From contig VUYT01000007.1 of assembly GCA_008802785.1 (NCBI GenBank), positions 714,842 to 778,841 of the forward strand: a DNA stretch of 64,000 bases, read 5' to 3'. The stretch is from Symmetrospora coprosmae (taxonomy: Eukaryota; Basidiomycota; Cystobasidiomycetes; Symmetrosporaceae). Below the pieces are notes generated by a model that was not told where the DNA came from, did not search any database, and saw only the letters and a list, made by a program, of their open reading frames with translations. The translations under genes were made by a program, and so were the position numbers. This document shows positions 55,576-64,000 of this stretch, piece after piece. Each line of letters opens with the position of its first letter. Within the stretch, counting starts at the first letter, position 1.

Positions 55576-57454
55576 TCACGAGACCATTGCCACATCCTCA
55601 GCCGCTGACGGTACTGCGACTGCTCCGCTCTTCTCCCCATCCTTCTCCTTCTCCCTCTCCTTCTCTGCCCCGCCACTACCGTTCAAGTGCATCTCCAGCT
55701 TTGGGAAATCGGCCCGCTCGCCGAGCAGCGTCTCGCCCCATGCGAGCATGCGCAGCAGCTTTGGCAGCTTTGGGGTGGGCCCGTGCGACTGGGCCGTGAG
55801 GATGGCGGCGTTCACCTGGGCGGCTGTGGCTTGCCGGTGGGACGGGTGCAGAAGGGCCGCGACGAAGGGCGGCGTGCCATCGCTTGCGCCCTCCCCTTCA
55901 CCGGCCTGACCCTGACCTTGACCTTGACAGGCGCCGGTGTCTTCTGCCGTGCCAGACCGAGCGGGCGCGGACTGCGCAGCGGCGGCCTCGAGCGCGGGGA
56001 GGTCCACATCGTACGCGAGCAGCGTCATTGTCTGCTCGAGCTCGTTCAGGAACTCTGGGTGCTCCTCGCCTCGCGGCGCCAGCTCGTGCTGGGCGAAGAG
56101 GAGGGCCTCGTCAATCTTCTTCTGCCGAATCAGCTCAATGAGCCGCTGTTGCTGCAGATGGAAGTAGAGCGACGGGTCCTTGTCGAGAATCTGTGACGAG
56201 CGGAAATGCAGGCGAGTGAGGACGTCAGCTCCGAGCTCCAATGTCAAGGCGGGCCCCATGTGAGTGGTGCGTGGGGCACCGGCTGTGCCAGTCTCGCCGC
56301 CGCCGCGCCGCCCGCTGCGTCAAAGTCGAAGTCGAAGTCGAAGGGAAGGCGAAAAGAGCGACTCATACGAGACGATATGGTTTGGTTGTGTCCTTGTTCA
56401 TCATCTTCGAGCCCAGTCCCGGCTGCCCGACCTCGACGTTGCGCATCGGGCTTATCCCGTCCCTCTCTCGAGAGCAGGCAAACCCGGACGCACCGCCGTG
56501 ATTAGGACAGAAAGAAGTAGGCGCTGAGAGTGGTGCATTGTGTTTATAATCTTTGTGTGTGTGTGTGCATGTGTGCCATTTGCATACGATGTGCGTCGGT
56601 GAGATGTGTAGGATGGGGAGGAGCAGCGAGCGGGCGGACGGGGTGGCCACGGCGAGCACAGATGCGGGCACGCAGCGGACATCAGGGAGCAGAGATGCGG
56701 GGACCCACCTCTGGATTGAGATCGTTGACGCGCTCAATGGCCTCGACAATGTTGCCTTGCTGGATGGCCTGTCGGATGGTCATCCTGTTCTGGATGCTCT
56801 CGAAATCTGCCTCTTGCGCCGCAGACGTCGTCATCCCAGACTCGCGGGCAAAGTTCTGGGCGGCCTCCTTGTAGCCCTCGACGACGAGGTAGTCCATGAC
56901 GAGCCGATTGAGGTGGCTGTGTAGGCAGGGCGAGAGTCCGCATCGGAGTGCATCAGCCTGGGATCCTCGCTATGAGAGATGTGTACGGTGGGGACGGGGA
57001 GGGCGGACGGCGGACGGTGGGACGCGGGCACGACGCGGGCGCCACGGCATTCAGCAACGAAGTATATAATGTTTGTATGTGTCTCGTCAGTAGCCCCTGT
57101 CTAAGGGGGCTTTGGAGAGATTCCCACTTCAATAAAGGTTTTCATCCGGTGTGATATGGGGAATCGGAGGAGAACAGCACGACAGCGACGACATGGAACA
57201 CCCACCCCCTGTCGATTGCGACATTGCTGAGCTTGCTCTCCCACTCTGTGCTCTTTATTGCGATGCGCCTGGTTGCGGGTGTTGTCGCCGTCGTTGAAGA
57301 GGACTGCCGGCCAGTGGTCGGTCGGGAGGAGAGGGGAGGGCGAGGAGGGGAGGGGGGGCATAGAGGGGGGATAGAGGGGGGATGAGATCGAACTGGACGA
57401 GCATGAAGCACACGACCACGCATGCATGCACGCACGCATGCACACACTCACCAT
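55576..57454 (-). CDS. GID8: GID/CTLH ubiquitin ligase subunit Gid8
   Basis: Four exons (57454-57452, 57252-57206, 56916-56709, 56190-55576) give 290 residues. MSTEWESKLSNVAIDRGHLN leads into a LisH motif (NRLVMDYLVVEGYKEAAQNF), then CTLH (RMTIRQAIQQGNIVEAIERV...LYFHLQQQRLIELIRQKK) and a CRA-like region (MTLLAYDVD). This is the Gid8/TWA1 layout. The protein scaffolds the GID E3 ligase, which in yeast degrades gluconeogenic enzymes on return to glucose. A Gly/Gln/Glu-rich insert (residues ~190-215) and a Lys/Glu tail (EKEREKEKDGEK) are lineage features. Exon 1 appears to contribute only the ATG, directly followed by GTGAGT. That start is inferred from phase and from the plausible MSTEW N-terminus. 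Confidence 0.9.
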
Positions 57455-57909
57455 CGTGGATGCTACCGTGTCGTCTCTGTGCTATGCCATGGCCGAGAGT
57501 GAGTGGGCCTGAGGGGGAAGGGCACCGTGACGCTCGGGCTCAGCGGGGACGCGATATCGATGCGCTGACGATGCAATGGGATGGGATGCGATGGGATGCA
57601 CTGACTGACTGATTGACTGCACAACACTACGCGAATAGACATCATCAGTGAATGGATGCTCGGACGGGGTATACCGGTGGTGCAGTGACGCGTCTAGTAG
57701 GCCCTTCATATTGCTTGCTGATCCTCCTCCTCCTCCTGCATTACTCTGACGAACGATGTGTGCCTGGCTTGCTGGTTTGCTTGCTTGTACGATGACTGTG
57801 CATGCTCCTCCTCCTTATCCTCCCTTGTCCTCCCCACCCTCATCACCTTTCCTGCCCCTCCCAACAAGCCTCGCATCGTCTCACCCATCTGCATCCATCC
57901 AATCATCCC
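57455..57909. other. Intergenic region
   Basis: This is the promoter and leader of GID8 plus the 3' end of the importin gene, both minus strand. A GGGATG-rich run lies near 57.57-57.60 kb. No gene is seen. Confidence 0.4.
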
Positions 57910-60900
57910 TCACCGCCTCGACATCGCACCCAGCGACACCATCCTCTCTCTCTCCTTCCTCGCCGCCCGATCAAGCTGCACAAACGCGTTCCGCACGCCA
58001 GCCAGGTTGCCCGCACCGACGGCGTTCCCAAAGCTGGCGACAAACCTGTCCCTCTCCCCCTGCGCCAGGTCTTTTCCCGGGATCTGCTGCGCGGCTACGG
58101 GGACCCACTCGGCCATCTGCGGCGTAATGCGCTCGCTCAGCAGCCGGAACAGCGTGATGCTGACCGGGGCGCAGTCCTCGTGGAAGTCCGTGACGAGCCG
58201 CCCGAGCATGATGGACACGAGGCGCCCGCCCGCTTCCGGCGCACAGAGCACGCTGCGGATCGCAGACGCGAACGCGGGCCACTGCGCCCGCTCGCTTCCC
58301 GGCGCGCTTGGCGCTACACCACCACCGCCGCCGCCGCCATTCGACGAGGAGGGTGCAGCAGCATCGAGACAGTCGTGACCCACAATCTGCCGGAGCGCGT
58401 CCAGGCCGTCGAGCGAGATGGTCGGCGACAGCAGCGTCACCGCAGTGATGGCGATCTGCACGGCGCTCGGGAACGCCGACGAGAGGAAGAAGAGCTCGGG
58501 CGTGTTTTCGGCCAAATTGCGCACAAGGTGCAGATAGTCCTCAATGCCTGTGCCGCCCACGTCGCATCACACCGCGATGGAGAAGCCTCGTCAGCAAGCA
58601 AACACGACAGGACAGAGCCGCGTCGCGTCACATCAATGGAAAGCAGAGCACAGAGTGCACTCACAATCTTGTAGATCCTGGGGCGACTTGCTCGACAGCA
58701 TGCCCACGAGCTTGTTTGTCATGCTCTCAAACGCCTGCTGCAGGTGCCCCTTGAGCTCGGCCACGCCTTGCGCATTGCCCGTCTCGTACTGGTACCGCAA
58801 GAGATCCGAGCACCGCCCTCCGACCCAGACATAACCCGACACGCCCGTCTTTTCAAACGCCTGCGTGACCGTGTCGAGGATTGCCGGCGCGAGCGGCAGG
58901 CACAGCCGGCCAAAGAACGCCAGTCCGCGCCGGAGCGTCGAGCACAGCCTCTCCGCGATGGATGATCCGCCAAACTGCGCAATCAGGCTCGCAAGCAGCG
59001 CCCATATCTCGGCTGCCGTCCCTGCGCACGCGTCGGGGAGGTGCGCCGAGAGCTCGGCATTCACGGTGAGGAAGACATTGAGCTGCTCGAGTGCGTCGGC
59101 GACGCTGTCGAGCTCCTGCTTGCTCGCGTTGCCATTGCCATTGCCAGCTGGCCGCGCGGCGAGCTGCTGGATCCGCCCGAGCATGGGCCCGACGAACGTC
59201 TGAAGCGCGGGGATGGCATCCGCAGGCGGCATGGTGGCAATGACGTGCGCGTACCCGGCATAAATGTCGAGCAGGTCGTCCTGGTGCAGCTTGCTCCCGT
59301 GCTGCTGCGTAAATTCAAACAGCGGCGGGAGGTACGCGACGAGGTGCGGTGCGCAGTCCTGGCAGAGGTGCTTGAGCGCCGACGCGCTTGCAACCGCCAC
59401 TTCGTCCTGCGCGACGCTGAACCCGCCCAGCACGTACTGCAGCATCCCCGGGATGAGGTCCGGGTGCACGGCGAGCCACTCCGTGTACCGGCCGACGACG
59501 AGCGTCGCGCTGTACCGGATCTTGCTCTGCTGCTGCGGCAGCGCCGGGATGGCTGCAAACAGCCGCGGCATGACCGTGTCTTCGCCAGGGTCGACCTGCG
59601 CGCCCATGGTCCGGATGCTAAACAGTGCAGCCTCGACCGTCTGCCACTCTCCGCTCCCATCCGCTGCACCTGCGGCCCCGCCTCCTGATCCGGGCTGCTT
59701 GGCCAGCTCGGCCTCGATGATGGAGAAGGAGCGCGCCAGGCACGCTGTCGCGCCAAGGACCGAGCAGCAGTCCTTGAGCGTATCGCCGATATTGTGCCTG
59801 AATGAGCGGAAGTCATCGCGGTCTTGTCCCGTGAAAGTGTCTACGTTGTCCGGATAGCGCAGATGGCGGATGACGACCTCGACGAGGCGCGAGATGATGT
59901 CGAGGAACGGCGCGCACCCGGGGTCCTGCACAAAGCCGCCCTTGCGCAGGCCCACGGCGAGCTTCCACCAGAAGTTGAGCGTAATGCTCACGACGTCCAG
60001 GTCGTCGTACCCGGATGCGTCGAGGATGGCCTCGACGATGGGTATAAAGTCGGCCGGGTGCTGCAGCATGAGCTGAGCGTACCACTCGCCCGCCTCGACA
60101 AACAGCCGGCAGTACCCGCGGACAGTGTCCGTGTCCTCCTGCGCCGCCGCCGCCGCCATGCTTGGCCGCAGCTGGACGAGCCGCGGCACAATTGCCTGGA
60201 TGACACCCATGTTGTCGCCAATCTCCTGCGTCTCGTGAATCAGGTCGCACAGCAGGTCGATCGAGTCGTCAAACAGCTCGTCGTTGCCGAGCGACGTGAA
60301 GGCAAAGTCGAAAAAGGGCGAGTCTTGCACGAGCGCAGGGATGATCTCGCCCGCTCGTAGCCAGCTGGCCAGACACTGCAGCGTCTGCTGGCGCACTTTG
60401 GCAGTCACCCCGTCTGCTTGGAAGTACATCGAGACGAGGCTCACGACTTGTGGTCCCGTCTCGTCTGTCCGCCAGGCCATGCTCTGCGGATTGCCCAGGG
60501 CATGGTCGAAGCGTGTCAGCCAGGGGCGGATCCCGTGGGGCTGCACGGACGGCATAAGTAGGATGCGAGAGAGGCGCACCGGCTCGCGTATCCGTCTGTT
60601 TGTGTTTGCCTCTTCTGGGAGGATGCTCAGGAACTCGAGGAGTGCAGCGACCGTGCCGGGGCTGGCTCCGAGCTGGTCTATCATTTCCTGCAGAGCGTTC
60701 TGCCATTCTGGCAGCTGGAGGAGCAGATCCGCGACAGCAATGCAGAGCTGTGTCACGATGGCTCTCGACGAAGAGGCTCCCGCGGGGGCAGAAGCGTTCC
60801 TGAGCGCCGTGACGAGCGTGTCTTTCAAGGGCAGTCGGTGCTCCTGTGGCAGCTGCTCGAGGTCGTAGATGATCTGAAAGCGAACGATGTGGTCAGACCG

Positions 60901-61282
60901 AGGCGCACTCGTGACCGTTCGCCTTCTACAGCCTGCCTGTACGTGTTGCATGTATCTACCTTTGTCCTGAAGGTCTGCGCCGCAAACAGTTTCGGTTCTG
61001 GCGGGGCGTCCGGGCTTGCGAGGATGAGGTTGGCCGTCTCCCATGCTTGAGGCTGAGGGATGCGGGACGCGATGCACGCGATGCACACGATGGAGATGCA
61101 GTCAGTCGTGCGTCAACCCTTCGTCGCCGTCGTCGCCGTCCCTGCTGTTCCGCCACAGACGGCGCCCGGATGGATGGACGCACCTCCTTCTGAAACGACT
61201 GCAGCCATTGGTTCGCCTGCTCCTTTGCTGCGTTGCTCGGATCCGTGTAGAGCGTCTGCAGCGCAGAGAGGACCTCGTTCAT
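57910..61282 (-). CDS. MTR10: Transportin-SR/Mtr10-type importin beta
   Basis: Four or more exons encode roughly 1,000 residues. Exon 1 (MNEVLSALQTLYTDPSNAAK...WLQSFQKE) joins in phase 0 to PQAWETANLILASPDAPPE...LFAAQTFRTK, then IIYDLEQLPQEHRLPLKDTL. This is the classic importin-beta N-terminal HEAT repeat, with the Mtr10/TNPO3-specific AAQT(F/L)-x-K-I-x-x-D pattern. A single long exon carries the helical repeats, and a last exon starting CIEDYLHLVRN ends in ARKERERMVSLG. Mtr10/TNPO3 imports SR-like mRNA-binding proteins and is released by RanGTP, whose gene lies 6 kb away. A Gly8 run (SSSNGGGGGGG) in the last exon is a local low-complexity insert. Confidence 0.9.
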
Positions 61283-61882
61283 CGTTGTGATGTGAGGATG
61301 CGTGTAGGTGGTGTTGGTCAGACGTCGAAAGGCGTAAGAGCTCGAAAGGGGACACATGCACAGACAGCTCTCCGCATCTCCTCTGCTCTGCTCTGCTCAC
61401 ATCATATACGGGCAGCACACAGATCGAGAGCGAGAGAGACGACTCTGCAATGGCTTGTCGTCAGCGCCATGGGAATGCTTTGCTGGTTCACGGCTTTATG
61501 CAGCCAGAGAGGGCGAACCTCGCGAGGCGTGCGCGACATCCGACTGATTGAGACGTCTGACGGGAAACAGCTATACGTTTCAGGCTCTCGGCACCCAGAC
61601 AACAATGGCGACAGGCATATTACTATGATCAATGGCTACAAATATACCTGCAGCGCCTCAAGCGAGCCTCAGCGACCCGCTGCAGCACGGCGGCTGCCTG
61701 CACCTCCCCGCCCGGACGTAGGGACGTAGGGACGTAAGGACCTTGCGGCGGCGGCGGGCTCGGAAGGGGTGGGACAGGAGGGATGCGTTCGCGCTCGCGC
61801 TCGCGCGACTCCTCGTGATGTTGTCCAGACTGTCGCAGCGAAGGCATGCCTGCAGCAGAACACGACACGCGCCCACCGTCAA
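61283..61882. other. Intergenic region
   Basis: This is the importin promoter and the 3' end of the next minus-strand gene. GGGACGTA-type short repeats lie near 61.72-61.74 kb. No gene is supported. Confidence 0.4.
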
Positions 61883-62941
61883 TCAGCCGAGGCCAGATGC
61901 TGGGTACGCTGGAGACGCTAGAGAGTCCCACTCACTTGCCATCCGCCCGGCCCCTCCTCGTCCATACACCATCGCTGCCCTTTCTTCCGCCCGCGCCTCC
62001 GCCTCGGCCGCTTTCGAAGTCCATGTCCCGTCCACCCTCGTCTCGACAATCAGCGCGCCCTCCCTCGCTTTCGCCTTGCCTTTATCCCGCTTCCCCTTGC
62101 CCAGCAGTCCTTCGAGAAAGATCTTGCCGCCGGACTTGCCCACAGCTTGCGTGTCAAACGGCGTCATGAACTCGCTCATGAGCGACTGCGTGTCGCAGGC
62201 ACCGATTGTCGACGCCGAGTACGAATGTTGCCCTCCTGCAGCACCCGCCTGACGCGCATAGTGCCGCGCAGCCCCACCTCGCCCGTACGTTGGTACATAG
62301 TCCTCCCTCGCCAGCGTGAACGACGACGCAGAGCCCGAGCCCGTGGATGCCGTCGTCGCGGTGAAGACCGAGTCGCGATCTGACGAGCGCGCCGAGCTGT
62401 CGCTTGTCGAAGGAGCCGAGGCTGATGCTGACGATGTCGACGACGCAGAAGCGGACGCGGAAGTGGTGGCAGTGGTCGACGCGATGCTGACGGTCTGCTG
62501 GAGGGCGGGCTGCATGGCTCTCAGAGGCTTCCGCCTGTGCCCATCCCGAGCAGAGGCGCTTTGACCCTGCCTTGAGGATGCCACCGGCGCAAAGTTGGCG
62601 TACATGTCTAGCTGCGCGAAGCTCATGGCGTGCGGGGAGGGCGGGACGTGGCCATGTCGAGCCATGGTCATGTCGACCATCGGGACTGCAGCGTCCTTCG
62701 CGGCGCCCCGCCTAAGCGTGAGGAGTACGAATGCCATAGTTCCCCTGCGCAATCCTTTGGCAGGTGCGACCTTCTCTTCCTGCACTGGATGCATCCATCC
62801 CTGCGGCTGTCCTCCTCTACTCGATTGCGCATCTCGACGTGGACCGTACAGCTCCTCGAAGCTCGGCACGGGTACTTCAGAATTGCTGCCGGGATGGCGC
62901 ACAGACCACCTGTCGTTGACGGCAGTTGCAGTCGCGCTCAT
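61883..62941 (-). CDS. Disordered protein with GRGGAG motifs (Par32/DUF3602-like)
   Basis: One open frame gives about 352 residues from the ATG at 62941 (MSATATAVNDRW). The frame is open farther upstream to 63373, but that part is Cys/Pro-rich and looks untranslated. The chain is low-complexity Ser/Ala/Thr with two copies of a Tyr-Gly-Arg-Gly-Gly-Ala motif (VPTYGRGGAARHY and VYGRGGAGRMAS) around a basic IFLEGLLGKGKRDKGKAKAR segment. Repeated GRGGAGN boxes define the fungal DUF3602 group, including yeast Par32, which inhibits ammonium transporters under TORC1 control. The match is short, so confidence is modest. A donor-like GTGAGTGG follows the second motif, and the true C-terminus may be spliced differently. 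Confidence 0.5.
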   Translation of the reverse strand: MSATATAVNDRWSVRHPGSNSEVPVPSFEELYGPRRDAQSSRGGQPQGWMHPVQEEKVAPAKGLRRGTMAFVLLTLRRGAAKDAAVPMVDMTMARHGHVPPSPHAMSFAQLDMYANFAPVASSRQGQSASARDGHRRKPLRAMQPALQQTVSIASTTATTSASASASSTSSASASAPSTSDSSARSSDRDSVFTATTASTGSGSASSFTLAREDYVPTYGRGGAARHYARQAGAAGGQHSYSASTIGACDTQSLMSEFMTPFDTQAVGKSGGKIFLEGLLGKGKRDKGKAKAREGALIVETRVDGTWTSKAAEAEARAEERAAMVYGRGGAGRMASEWDSLASPAYPASGLG

Positions 62942-63373
62942 CTCGGACGACGGGCCAGGGCGCGAACGGGTAGATGGGCTGTGAGACAGAAACGGGCAGA
63001 GGGACAAGGCGAAGACGCACCCAAGATGCCGTTCAGCAGTGACAGGACAGGCCGCGCAGATCTCGCTCGCATGGCGCTGGCAAATCCGGGGGACAGCGGG
63101 ACAGGGGTCCCGTCTAAGGACAAGCAGTTCCGGCGGAGGGGCCCCATGCACGATAAGGGCTGCCATCAAGTTCCGCTCTGCGATAAGGCTTCCCTCCGCT
63201 TCTGCCATCTTCTGGGATGCTCGCGTGGGCTGAAAGGAGGCGTCGGGACAGAAGCGGTCATTGACAGGAGCGAGCGGGAAAGTCGGAAAGCTGGGGTCCG
63301 TGCGCACATCGATGCTCGTGCGGTGGCTTTGCGAGGCATCGGATACGCTGCCATACTGGGCTCGCTGTATCAA

Positions 63374-63819
63374 CGATGCAGCGTCGTAGCGCTTTGGCGA
63401 CCCTTGTCAACTGAGAGTACTTTTCTATGTGTCTGTGCTGCCTTTGATAAGCGTCCCGGTCGACATCCTCGGGTGTAGGATGCGATTATCGTGATCCAGG
63501 TTCCACGTACGCTGTCAGGGTATACCGCACCCGGAGGCGAGATCACTCTTAGCTCGCGCTTTCGCTTGAGGTAATGTTCCTGGCGGGCGATTCCTGCAGT
63601 CGCAGATGCGCCGACGCCAGCAAGATCGACAAGGGGAAGGTCGCGATGGGAATGCATCAGGTTTTGTAGAAGTAGATGCCGCCGACAAGCCAGAGTCGTT
63701 TCCATGTCGAGAAAGCCTTGTTACAATGCGGCGGGCTGCAGGTCGGCATTGTCGCCTTGGACCTGGCCGGGTCGCTTAATGACACCGTCCTGGTGTTTCT
63801 TCCCGTGGAGATCCGTCAG
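63374..63819. other. Sequence before the glucan-synthase-like fragment
   Basis: No reading frame here continues the glucan-synthase-like frame upstream. Short open frames on both strands lack domains. Confidence 0.4.
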
Positions 63820-64000
63820 GGAAGCTGTCGGTCGATGTGCCTCGTGCCGGCATCAAGACGCGTCTCATCTCTGAGCTCGCTGGTCCTTGCATCACTGCCG
63901 TCCTGATGGTCATCGCCTACACCTTCGTCAAGTCGCTGTCGGCGACGCCCATCAACTCGCTTCTCCGCCTCGCGGTGGTAGCCATAGGCCCGCTTGCGTG
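63820..64000 (+). CDS. Partial FKS1-like beta-1,3-glucan synthase fragment (right edge)
   Basis: From an acceptor-like CCGTCAG at 63813-63819 the frame is open to the window end and encodes KLSVDVPRAGIKTRLI, ELAGPCITAVLMVIAYTFV and LLRLAVVAIGPLA. This resembles the region of Fks1 with a basic loop, a TM helix, and an 'S-x-LRI-x-x-x-x-LAPI' start of the next helix. Fks1 makes cell-wall beta-1,3-glucan and is about 1,800 residues long. The preceding ~1,400 residues are not encoded upstream in this window, so this is either a truncated copy or a chance-like partial match to another polytopic protein. Confidence 0.45.

Noticed and set aside
57400-57450. CATGCATGCACGCACG run considered as a functional repeat
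   Set aside because: A short, irregular alternating purine-pyrimidine tract inside the GID8 first intron. No evidence of a role.
50606-61282. Ran and Mtr10 read as a nuclear-transport gene cluster
   Set aside because: They are separated by unrelated genes (decayed locus, GID8) and have separate promoters. Proximity is probably coincidental.

Overview
This window is nuclear DNA of a filamentous or dimorphic fungus, most likely a basidiomycete. Almost every gene is broken by many short introns (mostly about 50-110 bp, donors GTGAGT/GTGCGT/GTAAGT, acceptors CAG). The gene set is fungal: a Nox-type NADPH oxidase, HDEL-type BiP, GT2 cellulose-synthase-like enzymes, a GH5 endoglucanase, GID8, and a piece that looks like beta-1,3-glucan synthase. 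Coding DNA is GC-rich with C/G third positions. The species cannot be named from the sequence. Gene models were built by hand by joining reading frames at splice sites. Where exon lengths are given, the reading phase was checked across every junction.

Layout. 0-9 kb: a seven-TM membrane protein, COA6 (minus), a glutathione transferase and a long disordered Ser/Pro-rich protein. 9-15.5 kb: NADPH oxidase (minus) and KAR2/BiP (plus). 16-22.5 kb: an accessory-looking island in which two paralogous MYND-finger genes flank two genes built from an unrecognised ~90-residue repeated domain. 23-28 kb: UDP-glucose pyrophosphorylase and a secreted GH5 glucanase. 29.5-38.4 kb: a tandem pair of large GT2 glycan synthases whose 5' halves are nearly identical. 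38.7-47.7 kb: a SmgGDS-like armadillo protein, a small membrane protein, P5C reductase, another small membrane protein, a GT8 transferase and mitochondrial bL35. 48-52.1 kb: an RPAP3-like TPR protein and the Ran GTPase. 52.9-54.8 kb: a decayed coding region. 55.5-63 kb: GID8, a transportin-SR/Mtr10 importin and a Par32/DUF3602-like protein. The right edge carries a fragment resembling FKS1.

Functional links. UGP1 makes UDP-glucose, which could feed the GT2 pair, the GT8 enzyme and glucan synthase. Ran and Mtr10 both serve nuclear transport. These are shared pathways, not a co-regulated cluster.

The strongest theme is extreme exon and intron sizes. Conserved protein motifs are restored only if exons of 6 nt (Ran), 8 and 10 nt (BiP), 11 nt (NADPH oxidase), 14 nt (both MYND genes) and 18 nt (GH5) are spliced in. 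GID8 appears to begin with an exon whose only coding content is ATG, and the armadillo gene appears to contain a 19-nt intron. The second theme is the unrecognised repeat-domain family between the MYND paralogues. I saw no CRISPR array, no complete mobile element and no convincing tRNA or rRNA gene.
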